Shown here: positions 33,368-46,732 of the stretch, in pieces
Numbering within the stretch: position 1 is the first letter of the stretch
How the letters are laid out: each line of letters opens with the position of its first letter
DNA from: Isoperla grammatica
Lineage: Eukaryota; Arthropoda; Insecta; Plecoptera; Perlodidae
Direction: 5' to 3'
DNA length: 64,000 nt
Assembly: GCA_945910005.1 (NCBI GenBank)
Contig: OX246744.1
Span: 3,892,343-3,956,342 of the forward strand
Notes under the pieces: model-generated
What the model was told of the DNA's origin: nothing
The model's input: the letters and a program-made list of their open reading frames with translations, nothing else
Databases searched by the model: none
Position numbers and translations under genes: made by a program

Positions 33368-33392
33368 AGGCCAGCAAGCCCTTTATTTATAT
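33368..33392 (-). repeat. LINE-like 3' tail fragment
   Basis: On the minus strand 'ataaataaagggcttgctgg' followed by 'cctt' resembles the tail at 46754-46795. Short and tentative. Confidence 0.3.
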
Positions 33393-33526
33393 TAAAACTT
33401 AAATCAAAACATAAGACATTGTATGATGGTAATAATGAAATTATAGTAATAAACACAGTTTAAAAGAAAAGAAAGAAAAATAATTTCGCCCATTTTTTCA
33501 TACATCCCTCTCACACTAGAATAAAT

Positions 33527-33712
33527 GGTTTTCAAAATTGATCTGTAACCCGTAGACGGAGAAAATCACGGCCCTCTAAATCATCAATGACATCAATGCA
33601 CAACAGTGAAAAACGCACCTTAACATAACATTTGAAAACTACTTGTTATCGTTGAGCATTGTTGTCATTGATCTATCAAGAATAAAAGTAATCACGGCCC
33701 TTTAGATCAAAC
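33527..33712 (-). mobile_element. MITE family B, inverted copy
   Basis: In reverse complement it follows 28768-28940: words matching CACTGTTGTGCATTGTTG, TAACATAACATTTGA and TGGTTTTCAAAATTGATCTG are in the expected order. It lacks the nested 168-bp element. Confidence 0.6.
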
Positions 33713-33721
33713 AACCGTCAA

Positions 33722-33822
33722 CCAAGGTTCACTAGATTGCTAGTAGAGTGCGCGCAGCGCGCGCGAAGTATTTTCGAGTTCGACGACACCCCGCCAGGGG
33801 ATTTAGTGGACCTTGCCGTCAA
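33722..33822. mobile_element. miniature element related to 1131-1200
   Basis: Ends CAAGGTTCACTAGATTGC and ATTTAGTGGACCTTG are degenerate versions of the 1131-1200 ends. The core holds a GC palindrome, GCGCGCAGCGCGCGC. Confidence 0.4.
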
Positions 33823-33829
33823 CCTCCCA

Positions 33830-36800
33830 AGCTAGAGTCTCCCATGTTACCGCTAATCCATGATCTCTATCAGTATAGAGGCTAATGTAATGAAGTCTAT
33901 AAAAGTGTATTTATTCAGAATTACTAAATAATAGAGTAAATATAAATTTGCATATCATTCTCATGTTTGATGAGTTGTTAATTTTACTAAAAAAAAAACT
34001 CGCCCTAAACACATTATATGTCACTTCACTTAGCAGCCAATTCCGTTAATGAACGCGGAACACAGACACGTGTTATATTTAAACGAAAAAAGAGGTTTGC
34101 TCTAGAGCCTTCGGGTGTTATTGCGCACGAGATGAAGCTGACTACTTATTAGATATAAAGTGATTGGATGAGTTAAGCACTATTGGGCTGGCGTCGTCGC
34201 AAAAAACATCGACCTTTGGATTTAATACAATTTTCTCGTACTGCGCAATAGGGGTTTATATAAGAATTCAATGTGTATTTTATATTCGAAAACGACAAAG
34301 CTTTAAGTAATTACTAATTATTTAGTTGCTGTAAACACATATAGAATGTATCAACGATTTTGAGAAGAACTAATAAATTAAGACACTGACAATTGTAAAT
34401 GTAATTAATTGATGTACACATTAGTTAGAAGAATCAATATTATGGTTTAGGGATTATGTAAGAAATCAAACATCATTGTACCCATTATTTTCGTTTCTTC
34501 ATTTCCTATTTGTTTAAGAAACATGTTAATTTTTCGGAATCTTTATAAGTCTATAATGAAAAACAAATAATAGCAGTTTGAATATTTTACAAATTAAAAA
34601 AAAAAATATAGGCCTAAAGAAAATTTTAATATTTTTTGAAAATGATTTTTAAAATGTATGAAAAAAAATTACACTTTCAGATGTTTACATTTAATATGAC
34701 TTCAGTAATAATTACCTGTTTTTACACAAAAAACGCCTGAAGCGTCATGGGCAGCCTTAACGGAGGCACTTTGAAAAATACCCCTATAACCCGGCCCCTC
34801 CACCAATAACACTATTTTCTCATTTGCTGATAGGCAAAACGCATTCCTTTCAAATTTATTACCTCGAGGAATCTTTTTTAAACTTACCGACAGTCAGAAC
34901 CAAATGAAAATTATTATAACGGAGTTATTGAAACAACAACAACAAAAATAGTGAAAAATATTTTTTTTTAAATAAGTCTCGAAACACTAAATATAGTTGT
35001 GTGTGATTCAACCATTATTAGAAAAAGAAATGGGTCATCAACAAAACTAACTTCAGCAGCTCCTAGAATACTTCCAGCATTAACTATATATCTTCCTAGT
35101 TCCTCCCGATACTTATGGATAGTAATCCCCTGAAGTTACACAAATAACACAAACGCTTTTATAGTAAACGATAATTCGTAGCTGAATTCGTGTTGCAAAC
35201 GTAGACTTAAGTAAAGAAGATTAGTTCTAAATCCTTTACCTTTGTATTACAATGATAAAATCTACTCAGTTATTAAAAACAAACAATTTGCACGTTCTGT
35301 GTAAAGAAAAATTATGAATTAACTATAGAAAAAGTACCTTATAACTGTCTAAAACGTTCTGTATGAGAAATGTTCTTAAAACAAAAACGCAGTTTGTGAG
35401 ATAAACTAGCGCAACTGATGTTTCATCTTTGTCTCCACCTAAAGCCGCAATGGTATAACTCAAGCTCAGTATCTACAACACTTGACGTATAAACTACATT
35501 TCTTACTGTTAAGTACGTTTTTGTGCGTCGCTCTTTAGAAACGCAAATACAAGTAAAACTTTGTATACAGTGTTATCCACACGGATGCTTGCTAAGCAGG
35601 TGACGTGTACAAATATTTGCCGTCCACTGTTATACAAATTTTAACACACAAAAACCGGACATATTTCATATAAAGTAACGTTTCGGTAAATTCTCCATTG
35701 TTTGCTGACGACCATTCAGCTCTGTTGATAGAGTAAATGAATCTGCAAACAGAAATAAAACTAACTTTGTATATGAATAGAGTAAATGCTTGAACATAAG
35801 CAGCTGTTTTCCTTTGTCAAATATTTAGCGACGGTCTTCTGTAGGTTTTGTCTGCATTTTCATGATGGGTAGTTTCAATTGTGTAATTTATGTTACTATG
35901 ATTATGTAGAAAGCATTGATGGTTACATTGACTTTTTTGCATATTTTGGTAATTAAGATGTTTGTTTATTTAGTATGTAATTATAGAATAATTTTACATA
36001 AGTCAATAATAATAAATGTGTCCGTTTCTTGATGCCCTGAATCAATAATTAAACAAAATCAAAATAACTACAGTACAGTAGAATTCAGCAACATATCAAG
36101 GCACCGTAGTACAAAACAATCAACATTTGTATTTAAATACAATGTTTAGTCATATTATTAAAAACATTCCCTTAAATACAAAAAAATGTATTTTTTCACT
36201 AGGATTTTAATCCAATAGTTTCCATACTCCACTACTGACAAAACCAGAATTAACTTTGATTATAAAATATGTATCATATCTCTGCACACATACTTTAAAA
36301 CTCTACAACATGTTACCCATTCCTTTGTACAACTCCTAAGTTTGTTACACTAATTTGCAAGTGTTTTTCTCGCCCCATTAAGTATAATTGATTGTAATTG
36401 TGTGAGTAAAAACAATTCAAAACAAACCCTGTATATAAACCATGTACTGATGACAATAGAAACTCAAAATGAACATTGATAAATATGCATGAGCCACAAA
36501 ATCACCATTTTGTAAATAAATTCATTTATATCTGCCCTAAAACCGCCCCCCCTCCCCCCCTAGGACTTCTATTCTGTGTGCATGTTTTAGTAGACAATAC
36601 GCACCATTCCTACCGACAATATTCTCTAAGTGGTAATTCCATTATCTTTAATGTAAACTTGGCAACTCTGGTAGCTTTGTGTGTGGGTACAATTTCCATG
36701 TGAATAGACCTAATTAACAACGATGATTGAAGCAGTTCTCATCCCGATCCAACCGCAGACCTAACACACCAGGAAGAGTATAATGAATACTACGTTACCA

Positions 36801-37225
36801 ACAAGGACATGACTACACACACACACACGTGTAAATGGCATTTTATAGCATTTTTAGCATCTAGAATTTGCCAAAACTCATGACTAAAGTTTCCTCACAT
36901 TTATATATTTTTAAATGCTATAATATTTAAACTAAAATCAAGTAAATTTAATTCATCAAAAACAAAGAATAAATATTAGGTTATGCTGTGCAAAAACATT
37001 AATTTTAGTTGAAAAATAGCACTTTGTAGCATCTATACACAAACGATATTTTCATGTAGCTCTAGTATAGCATCATTTCTGTTCCCTAATGCTTTTAGTA
37101 ATTTTCATTTTATTTTCACACCTAAGTTTATTACGGTTATAATTTATATATGTTTATTTACATGAATTAATGTTCTTATATTTAAATGTAGATATAACGA
37201 TTTGTTTTCCTTATTACGATAGTAA
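33830..37225. other. long AT-rich stretch without recognisable genes
   Basis: Open frames are short and unrecognised (the longest is 36476-36703). Poly(A) and poly(T) runs are common. No repeat pair with the rest of the window was noticed. Confidence 0.5.
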
Positions 37226-37227
37226 TT

Positions 37228-37352
37228 ACGGTAACGGTGACTGCGGAGGAGCCGTCATAGCAACGAAGCAAACTGTATTGTATTGTAATGTACCTCACTG
37301 AAACACAGTTTTTGTAACTGAGCATGGGTAGACTAGAAATAAATAAAACAAA
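37228..37352 (+). mobile_element. family A relic with internal deletion
   Basis: The 5' word 'gccgtcatagcaacgaagca' and the 3' words 'gtaactgagcatgggtagact' and (AATA)n are present, but the ~170-base middle is missing. Confidence 0.5.
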
Positions 37353-37943
37353 GTAATCTATTTACTTATTACCGCTTTTTAGACCAGATAAAATTCTAAC
37401 CATGCGCAATGAAGAGCATTGACGACAGTTACGATCGAGTACCGTATCGATTCAAAACGCTTCTATTCGAAAAACGCTCCAAAACTAATTGGGTTGACCT
37501 TAGATTATAAATGTACCGCTTTTTTTTAAGCATTGCATACAACTCCACTTGAACGAATGTTTTTACTAAATAATTTATTTAAACCCCCCCGAGTTCGACT
37601 CCACTATTCTATACGGAGTAAATTCAATAGCGTGCATCGGGATTCAATTCAGTCGTTATGTCGAGTTACAAAAAAAAGTACAACACTCTTAACGAATCAT
37701 CGATGGAATAATCATATTAGTCACAACGAAGTAAATAAGCAGAGTTATTTTCACATGAAATAATATAGTTACACGTTTTACAGCGTTTATTTACCTTGCT
37801 ATCAATATACTGCGCCCCCCTCCCCCCTCCTTCCACCCGCCAACCCCTATCAAAATACTAAAGTCATTATATACACTTTTCTACCCTAGTGTTTTACTAG
37901 TTATGTTACATAGATTGAATCGTTCTATAGACTGTATTAGTGA

Positions 37944-38221
37944 TGACGTCAGATTAAATGCGGACGAATTGTCCGACTCCAAACAACTTTCTGAAACGTA
38001 GATATTATTTAAAATAGTAATTGTATCAAAACAATACTTAACTAATCAATTTAATCAACTTCTTTTTCACTGTTTCGTGTTAAGGAAAACGAAATATCTA
38101 AACGGATCACCCTCGCTACAATGTTTGCAAAAACAAAACTATCTGTCAATTGACAACTGCCATGATTGTTTGGAGTCACAAATACTGTTCGTCATTGGTT
38201 GACAGGGTAATCGTGACGTCA
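37944..38221. promoter_or_regulatory. two CRE palindromes TGACGTCA
   Basis: Exact 8-mers at 37944-37951 and 38214-38221. The second lies upstream of 'tgccacgtgacgtaaagacggcca', which resembles the context of the CRE at 39583 (CCCACGTGACGTCACAGCGG), so these may belong to one repeat. Confidence 0.3.
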
Positions 38222-38884
38222 GACTAATAAACTCTTTTCACAGTTGCCACGTGACGTAAAGACGGCCATTTTGTTCTAAAATATTATTCCATTTTAACCT
38301 CAAAAGTATTTTATATGACCGACGTATACCAACAAGTGGTACTGACACGATAACGCTACACTTCTGTTGCTTGAAGATATGACCTACAGTCCATGGCCTG
38401 TGTGCTTGAAATGAAGAATATGAGATAAATAATTATTACTGACATTTGTACAAATATGGAACTCTGACATTTTCTTACCCTTCAGTTAACACAATGAATG
38501 AATGAAACTAGGTTTATGATAGTTTATACGGGTTTATTTTATTACATAACTTTATTGCATGGCACACCGTAATATGTTATATGGAGATTACGACCTTCGC
38601 GTTCCTGGATTAAGTTTTACGACTGTTAAAAATAATGCTACTTTTATGTATTGTTCATTATCATAAAAATGTAATCTGTGTAATTAATTCTAAAATAAAT
38701 TTTAATTGTACATAACATACCAGTCTTTGGAAGTCTACGTTTATTTGATTTAGTGGAATGAGTACAAGTTTGTTTCTATTTGTTGTCAATGATTCCTGAT
38801 TGTAAATATATATAAATATATATTTGTTTAATTACAAATATATAGGGTTATTACGCCACGTCGGTCACACTCACCTAAAACCAT

Positions 38885-38887
<3 letters not shown>

Positions 38888-38927
<40 letters not shown>
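38888..38927. repeat. (TA)n microsatellite, 40 bp
   Basis: A perfect TA dinucleotide array. Confidence 0.95.
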
Positions 38928-38929
<2 letters not shown>

Positions 38930-38934
38930 GTAAG

Positions 38935-39067
38935 AAAACATTTTTACGGTGAAACCAATCCAACGTTAATTTTGTATAAAAAACTTGACGACTCTACAGT
39001 CGTCGAAACGTTGACAATTATTTTATAAAAATAAACGTTGGATTGGTTTCACCGTAAAAATGTTTTT
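38935..39067. mobile_element. 133-bp foldback with inner hairpin and GAAACGTTG
   Basis: Arms of about 33 bases (AAAACATTTTTACGGTGAAA.. / ..GTTTCACCGTAAAAATGTTTT) enclose a perfect small hairpin GACGACT-CTAC-AGTCGTC (38987-39004), followed at once by GAAACGTTG. The arm words AATCCAACGTT and AACGTTGGATTGGTT also occur in the 10507-10746 foldback (10554-10563 and about 10692-10706), so the two elements are probably related. Confidence 0.7.
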
Positions 39068-39163
39068 GTACTATATATTTTGCAACCGACAAAATCTTAG
39101 AATTCATACATATATATTTACTTATTTACTTATTACTTATTTGAATATTTACTTATTTTAGAA

Positions 39164-39166
<3 letters not shown>

Positions 39167-39201
<35 letters not shown>
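39167..39201. repeat. (GA)n microsatellite
   Basis: About 17 AG units. Confidence 0.95.
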
Positions 39202-39582
39202 CAAGGAAAATTAATGAAACACTTGAAAACATATTAAATCATGCAGCTGAGATAAGTATAAAAAGAATTCTCCTCAACACATTTATCATTCTTAGAATGT
39301 AATTAGTTGCACAAATACACTTGGCCATACTTCCGTCGAATCTAATGGATTACGTTGTTATGACATTAATTAAACCAACTTATATACACCTCAATTTCAA
39401 CTCTGACCTTTAACCAAAAGGCGAGTTATAGTTGAGCCGGAGATACTGATGAAATAAAACAACATCTTCCTCTCGTCTCGTCTCGCGCATAAGAACGTAT
39501 ACGCTATTCAGATGAATTCGAATTGAATGTTAAAATAAGGGATATACTCAACCTTCAGAAATCTATATTCATAGTTCCCACG

Positions 39583-39590
39583 TGACGTCA
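39583..39590. promoter_or_regulatory. CRE palindrome within CACGTGACGTCAC
   Basis: An E-box (CACGTG) overlaps TGACGTCA. No gene context. Confidence 0.3.
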
Positions 39591-39599
39591 CAGCGGCCA

Positions 39600-42500
39600 T
39601 GATTGCGACACAATTGATGAGGACCAATCCTAGATCATTGACAAATACTATTCAAATTCGATAAATAAGCCCAGTTTAGAATTTAAAAAGTAACCATAAG
39701 TAATGAAAAATTAAAAATCACGACACATATTAATTTTATTTAAAAAACAGGCTAAATTGTAAAGAACTAAGAATTTCTGTGTTCTACCACAACAGCCTTC
39801 AATTGTTTCTCCAAGGCAACGTCAAAGTTTGATCACAAATGTGGCCACCACGCGCAAAGATGTGACGTACGTGCAACCTATGAATTGATATATCTGCATC
39901 AGTCGAGCTTTGGATCTAATGAAGTATACCTTCATCTATTTGCATTATTCTAATATAAAGGTAAAATATATTCTTTCGTATTAAATCTGCCCATAGATAA
40001 TTCATACTCTTGTCAAAATAACCACCCTAAGTTTTGACATATTTCAAACTTTTAATCGAAAGTAAAAGTGTTGTTCAAAATGTACTTATAACGTGGACTG
40101 AATCTTCAAACAAATTAATTTCAAGTATGTTTGAAAAAAAGAACGAGAGTAATCTGTTTATTTTCGTTGAATCCGCGTGTATAAAATGGGCAGTAGATAG
40201 GAGTCACGTTGAGTCTAGTATATGTAATAAGAAGAGGGCCGCAAGTGTTGTGATATGATAAATGTATGTATCCATTCTGAACTAGCACAGTTTCGAACTG
40301 ACAGCTATAGGTAACATTCTATACGATGTTCCCACCCCTAGCTCGGTTTACCGGGAATCTGCGTAACCTTTGACCTTCCCCTCAAGCCCCTATCCTCCCG
40401 CTCCACCCTCCATCATCCCCCAACATCTACCGGCTGCATCGAGGGAGCACGCTCCACTTCGCACTTTGTTGCACTCATAGCTGCTCCACGTACAGGTAAA
40501 GTTGTCCTACGACGACCACAATTTTCAGTATCGGGATCGCAAACGCAATCCGTAAAGGAGTTACCTAATTATAATATTTTTCTTATGGCGCTGTTCACAA
40601 ATGCATCGTTATGTCTGTGAATTTGAAAATATACGATGGCGATCCCGATTCCAATTACGATCGCGATGCCGAAAATTATTGTGGATAGGAAATTAAGAGT
40701 TCATTTCATGTACACGTCGATTTTGATTATATGGGGTTTAAATACGTACTCGATTGCCAAGTTGGTCATATGACGTCAGGGAGTCATTGGAGGAAAGGGG
40801 CAAGGAGGGGTAATATTCGAAGGGGTTAAGGGCAGGATAGGGAAAGGGAGGGAAACCATTTTCTCGCCTCTTACAATAGCCAGAGGTATACGATATACCC
40901 TGAGCCGAATTCTATCCCGGGCTCATACGGGATCTCTCCATTGATGCGGAATAAGTGGGGTCCGGCAGAGAGCTACCCTAGTTTTACACGACCTTGCGTG
41001 CTGCTGCGTTGCCCTGATTTTACACTCAATGCAGTAGCGGTCGCGCTCACATCGCAGGTGTATGATATGGTTCGGACATTTACAGAAGCAGGTCCTACCG
41101 CCATTCATCTTATATACACAGATTTAACTCACCGCCCTCCGCAAAAAACGTTTTTACTCTGAATTTTTTCCCATGCACAGTTGTAGATAATATACTTATG
41201 AACCTGTTTCAAGCAGATGTTGGAAAATAAAATTATGTTGGTATTATTGGACAATTTTAGTCAGAACTTTTTTATCAACTTTTCGACCCGATAAACGGGA
41301 AACAATATAAACTAGGTTTAAGTGATCGCTTTGTGCTAGCTTACCCCAAAAAGAGTTAATCGAGTCTTTGTTACAATTATATAAGTGTCAACATTATGGG
41401 AGGTTTCATCACTTTGTATTCCGTAATTAATTTTAGAATAAGTCACTAAATACAAATACAAAAAAAGTGTTTACTCTTAAACTGTTTTGCCACCTTAGGA
41501 TGTAATGTAATATACCATTACATGTTCTTCAGTGTACGCCAATACAGTAAAATATTATACAACTGACAGACCCTTCCGTTTCCACAGATTGGACGGGAGA
41601 AATTCGAGCAGGTTTTCCAACCGATTATGTAATAAAAGTTTAAAAAGCTAGAACTGGATATCACGAGAGCAAAATGTCACATTTTTTAATGACAGACATG
41701 TGACTGTGACATGACCCGCCAGCCAAGCATTAATATGCCCGACAGAAAGGAGCGTCGTGTTAATTCCAATGTTCACACTTCGCAGGTACAATTTGACGGA
41801 CGCTCTAGTTAAAAGATGACGTCATTATAATTAGGAAGGTTGCCGGAATCCATAATCCATGACTGTGCATGAACTCGTGATTGGAGGGTTGAAAGAATGT
41901 CGTAAGTCTGTGTTGATCTACGTCCTGCCAAAGCCTGCGAACTCTCAGTTTAACATTTCTTCAAAATGCTTTACAATAATATCCAAGAGAAACTTACTAA
42001 AACAGGTGTGATGTTATAAAACAAGTTATTTTATTTATCACTGTTCATTGTCACAAAACTTTAACGCAATATTTCGAGTAGTGGCCTTATTTAGTAGGAA
42101 AAGGTGTGTTATAAATATCACGTAATAAAAGTTAAATAAGAAGATTTGAAACGTAGAAAGATGTATTGGATAAAAGAAACATTATTAAAGAAATTGTCTG
42201 TTAGTTCTCTGTATATAGCGTTCTCACAATTAAATAATATGTAAAAATGAAAAACGGAACAGTAGAAACTACACTACACTAACACTAACACTATTAAAAC
42301 TAGTAACAAATTGTAGTTACAGCAACAATCGAAAACAAGAAAGAGAATCATATCTTTTTGGAGGATGACATATTTGGTTTACTTTTACAAGATGATAAAA
42401 ATAAAAAAAACTTAATTTCTTGCGGTTATTAAAACGAGAACCCCTTCCCCCCCAAAGATATAAAGCCCCTATCGTTAGTGCGTACTAGAGTGCCCATTCT

Positions 42501-42935
42501 CAGAGTTCATCGCCCTCATCTAGGAATGAAGTAGAGGGTTGTCGGAGAGCTTATTATCATCGAGGTACAACGCAACTCTTGTATCAAAGACTGTAGGGGA
42601 TGAATTCCGCTTACTAGTTGGTGGTGCACGGGGTAGAAGTTGACCACCATTCACCATTAGTCTCAGTTGGAAAAACCAGTTTTGAATAGAACAAGTGATA
42701 GGGGTAGTCTCCATTGACCGCTATTGTTAACATGGTTTATCTATCTCCAGGAAGCGGTTATTCTCTGGCCTAAAAACATTGACCTAACCTCGATATCTGG
42801 CGGCAAAAATTGCTTGAAATGCTTTTAACGCTTTTAAAAGAAACCCAAAATCTGTCATCCTCTAGAAAATTGAGTTTTCTTTCATGTGGTTACTCCTTTT
42901 TCCATTTTTTTTAAATAACTTATTTAACGCTTTGG
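39600..42935. other. mixed stretch with two CRE palindromes, no gene supported
   Basis: TGACGTCA lies at 40771-40778 and 41817-41824. Segments 40330-40480 and 40850-41110 are GC-richer. Two imperfect words, 'atcgggatcgcaa' (40535) and 'gcgatcccgattcc' (40640), are inverted and resemble 55300-55370, perhaps an old MITE. Open frames at 40941-41162 and 42520-42714 (minus) are unrecognised. Confidence 0.45.
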
Positions 42936-42939
42936 AAAG

Positions 42940-43060
42940 GGAAATGAAAGGACTTGGACCGCCTTTTCTCTGGCTTCTCCACCTAGACTTTCCCGGCTAG
43001 GATGTGGTTCTACCAGAAGCATACGCTTCCGCCGGGATCGCTCTCAGGTTAACCAATGCA
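42940..43060 (-). repeat. retroelement-like module, diverged copy
   Basis: On the minus strand it reads CCGGCGGAAGCGTATGCTTC, TGGTAGAACCACATCCTAGC, CGGGAAAGTC, AGGTGGAGAAGCCAGA, matching the modules at 57001-57215 and 57951-58190 with substitutions. Confidence 0.65.
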
Positions 43061-43106
43061 CGCAAACCTACTCACCGCGGTAAAGCATAGTAGTCCCTGG
43101 ATAGGT

Positions 43107-43228
43107 AATAAAATAAATAAATGCAATAAATTCATATTTAGAGTCTACCTACTCAGTAATAATAAGACCAATTTTCAGTGGGGGACTTTAATTTAAAGCG
43201 ACTAAACCAACCCTGTAGGCTCCGAACA
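43107..43228 (-). mobile_element. family A copy, 5'-truncated (~120 bp)
   Basis: Tail and 3' domain are present up to 'ccctgtaggctccgaac'. Similarity stops there and (ATTGTT)n-like DNA follows. Confidence 0.8.
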
Positions 43229-43229
43229 T

Positions 43230-44480
43230 TATTGTCATTGTTATTGTTATTGTTGTTATGTTTACTGTTACTGTCATTGCTAATCATTACATTAAAAGAC
43301 TGGGTTTTATTTACATAATTACCGGTAGCTTGTAATCTGTTTCTGCGCGCCAAGGGTCGATGTTTGTAGGATGGCCCGTATATCGCCGGCCGGTAGGGGC
43401 CAATTACCCACGAACATGCCTCACGTAACCACAATCTACGTCCCCAACTTGTCTTAATGTTCCTTCACCTGCGATCTGGCATTTAACTCACGGCTCGAGT
43501 TTAGTGAGCAAAAAGTTCTATTCGCTAATAGCGGTCGGCAGAGATCTGGCTGGGAAAGAATTAGAGCTATTTAACTTCTGTTCTGTCTAATGGACGTAAA
43601 AGTGGATTTAAAAGTGCGGCAGTTAGTGAGATGATGCAGCTAACTCTTCTATTGCGTTATAGTTGGGTTTCTCAGTGTGTGATTGGCAAAAATGATGATT
43701 ATGATTGGGTTTAACGTTTCATATTTTGGCAACGATGCTACCTCGCGATTGACAACCAGAGTGGAGAAAGAAAGGGGGGAGAGAGAAAGAGTCAGAGATC
43801 TTTGTTAGTCTATCATCATATCTTACACATTATTATAAAAGCATTTTAAAATGAAGCGCAATTTTTAATAAAATTGAATCAGTAGAATTGAATTTAAGTG
43901 ATATATTTTGAACACATAAAAATAAGATATTTATTATATCATTATTTATACAGTGAGTTGCAGTATCAAAAAATAATGTTATTAAATGATTATATAATTA
44001 CTATTACATTTGCAATGCAGACTAGATTAAGGAAATCTGTGGCTTTCCATTTCATGCAAGCAATGTTTGTGCGAAAAAAACATAAAACGAGGAATGAGAA
44101 TAAAGCAAGAAAACATGAAATAATGAAAATATAATAAGACCATAAATTTAGTCTGTTGCTGTCTAACAGCTGTTGTTGTACAACCACAACCCGTCTGCAT
44201 ACTAGAATAAAACTCAGGAAAAATAAAAATGTTAACCCATTTATCATCTTCGTTGTAAATGTTGTTCTGTTTACTTTAAGGTATTAGCCAAAGCCCTCAT
44301 AAATTGCGCAATTATGGCGTCAATACAAGATGGATAACACTCTGTCTAAGCTAAGAAAATCCCGGAAATAATTAAATTAGTTCTGAGAGTAGGAGTGCAG
44401 TAAACGGAGTTATGGGCAGAGAGAAATAATTAAATGATTGATTACAGTATTTTATTGCAGTAGAGCTACGGGCAGCAACG
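43230..44480. other. no gene supported
   Basis: A (TTATTG)n-like tract occurs at 43229-43262. The locally GC-richer stretch 43320-43480 (GCGCGCC, GCCGGCCGG) has an open frame with no recognisable domain. The remainder is AT-rich. Confidence 0.4.
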
Positions 44481-44482
44481 AA

Positions 44483-44505
44483 AGAGAGAGAGAGAGAGAG
44501 AGAGA
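44483..44505. repeat. (GA)n microsatellite
   Basis: About 11 GA units, followed by a G-rich purine tract. Confidence 0.9.
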
Positions 44506-44699
44506 AAATGGGGGGGAGGGAGGTAAATGGAATGAGATACGAGTGGACAGTAAGAGAAGGGTGGAAGGGATGGAGGATGAGGAGAGAAAATCTTTCTGTT
44601 TGCATTAAAAAGACCAAACAAAAACACGAAAAGAAGACAGTTCGATTTTAATGCGAATGGCTTCTTGTTATCTACTTATCTTACGAATGCATAGTTCAC

Positions 44700-44834
44700 A
44701 CTCAAGCCCTCGTCTCCTTAACTCAGCCTCTCCTCAACTTCACCTAGCCACCAGAGCCGTCCACATAGCAATGCTGTTCTGTGATTTGTGGTTGGGCGAG
44801 GCTGAGGAGAGGTTAAGTTGAGGAAGGCTTGAGT
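44700..44834. mobile_element. imperfect inverted-repeat element (135 bp)
   Basis: The ends ACTCAAGCC and GGCTTGAGT are inverted. Inner words CTCAGCCTCTCC and TCAACTT recur as complements (GAGGCTGAGGAGAGG, AAGTTGA) with some shuffling. It is probably an eroded MITE. Confidence 0.5.
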
Positions 44835-45259
44835 CCATACGAGCCTACAAACAAAATGTGTTTTTCCTTTTCCCAAATACAGTAAATACTAAATAAGAAA
44901 TATATTGAAATAGATAAAAATACGATCTAAATTATAAGTTCTCCTCGTGCATAACAATGGTATATCCACACATATTGTATCGTCGTCTTCTCGCATCTAG
45001 CGAGAACAGTTGCCGAGATTTACTAGAAGAGACACGAGACATAGCAACCCTTTCATCACCTGTAATCAATACCTTATCTTCTCCTCTCACGTAGCGTCTC
45101 GTCTAGACGACATAGTGGACCCACCAGCTGTGACAATACAATCAATACACAACGTTGCACGATGAGCGAGCAGGGGAGAACATGTAACGACCTTAACTTT
45201 GAGCTGTATTGATATAACGCGCATGGAGGCCATAGGGGGTACCAAAATTTAATATGAAT

Positions 45260-45572
45260 CAAATAAATAAATAAATTCACATTTAGTCGAGTCTACCCAC
45301 TCAGTACCGAAACGGATTTTCAGTGGGGGACTTTAATTTAAAGCGACAAAACCAACCCTGTAAGCTCCGAACACCATCGACGAGTGCGCGATAACCAATC
45401 AAAGATCGATATTTCAAATACGAAACATATGAATCAGTGATTGGACAGTGCAAACACCTGCCGACAAACGCCAGAATCAACAAGACCAATTCAGAACAAC
45501 TTTGAATTTATTGAGTGCTTCGTTGCTAGGATGGCTCCAAAGTCACCGTTTACTTATTCCTAAGACAAAGTA
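45260..45572 (-). mobile_element. family A copy, near full length and well preserved
   Basis: It has all segments from the (AATA)n side (sense 3' tail) to 'tcaccgtttacttattccta' (sense 5' end). It is the best reference copy in the window for defining the ~310-bp unit. Confidence 0.85.
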
Positions 45573-45579
45573 ATGGTTG

Positions 45580-46730
45580 GATGATTCGTTGTTGTAATGT
45601 TGCAGTTGATGTTTGGTTGAATTTGAACTGAATTTGGTTTGCTGTTTTTACTGAGAAACAATACAAAGTAACTCTTTAGTCTCGCGGCTACACATTTTGT
45701 ACTTCACAATGCCATAAAGTATCATTTTCGTAAACTTTACAAGGGGGATATTTTTGTTAGAGCTGGTGATAGGCGCATTTGTGTTCTATTATAGTTGAAA
45801 TAAAAACACATATTTTTAACTCTAATATGAACATTATCCCGTTACGTGTATACACAGTATACTGAACTAAGTTGCCCCTAAATGTTGACATACACTGATT
45901 TGAAAATGCTTTAAAATGCGTGAAAAAATACACCAAAATATGTCATACCTACAAAAATGAGTGCTCTTTTTTTTTTTTTTTTGCACTTTTCAATAAAAAG
46001 GTCGGTTTTTCATACTAAAAGTATCTCTAGAACTAAGAAACAATCCCAAGAAAGAAAATATCGCTAAATTATCTAGGATGACAATTATTTTAGTGATTTA
46101 CTTTTTGGCATTTTAAGACAATTTTAACATACATAAACCAAAAGTTCTACAGGTTAGGTCAACATACAACCTGCATACACCGGCAACGTCTTTCCAAACA
46201 CTGTTATATACAAACGTTGTTCTTTCTGTATAGTGCTGCATTTTGCCCGCGCACCCGCGGCTGCTTCTTCTAACCCCTATAACGAGTGCGAATCGTACAG
46301 ACCATAAAGAGGGCCGCAGCAGTAATGAGTGAGATAATGAGGGACGATAAAAGATGTGAACCAGAGCAACTGTCCCACAGCAGCTGTTCAGTACCAACCT
46401 ACGAGAGATAAAATTTAATTTCTGTCATAAACGTTGAATTTCATTAAATTGAAATTAGACACAAACTAGTTTGACTAGAGTTGTTTTAGCCACGTGGATA
46501 AAGTTGGCAGGATTTCAATAGTTTCAGTTTTGAAAGGTGGGAAGAACAGAAGGTTAGAATAATATAATATGCATAAAAATGTAAAGTCTAAATGTAGTAA
46601 AGTCAATAAACAAAGAGTAATAATAAACGAAATATACATAAGAAAGGATACTAAAGTCTTTAGTGGATAAAATATTTTGAAATAATTTTTGAAAGTTTTA
46701 AAGCATTTTAAAGAGAAATGTAAGAGACAG
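45580..46730. other. AT-rich stretch, no gene seen
   Basis: A T20 run lies at about 45967-45982. The open frame at 46113-46397 on the minus strand is unrecognised. Confidence 0.5.
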
Positions 46731-46732
46731 AA

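Noticed and set aside
38987..39013. Complete hammerhead ribozyme
   Set aside because: The bases needed for CUGANGA are consumed by the GACGACT/AGTCGTC stem; only the hairpin plus GAAAC part fits.
42520..42714. 64-codon minus-strand frame with mixed composition
   Set aside because: It looks more protein-like than most, but I recognise no family, and flanking splice sites are not convincing.
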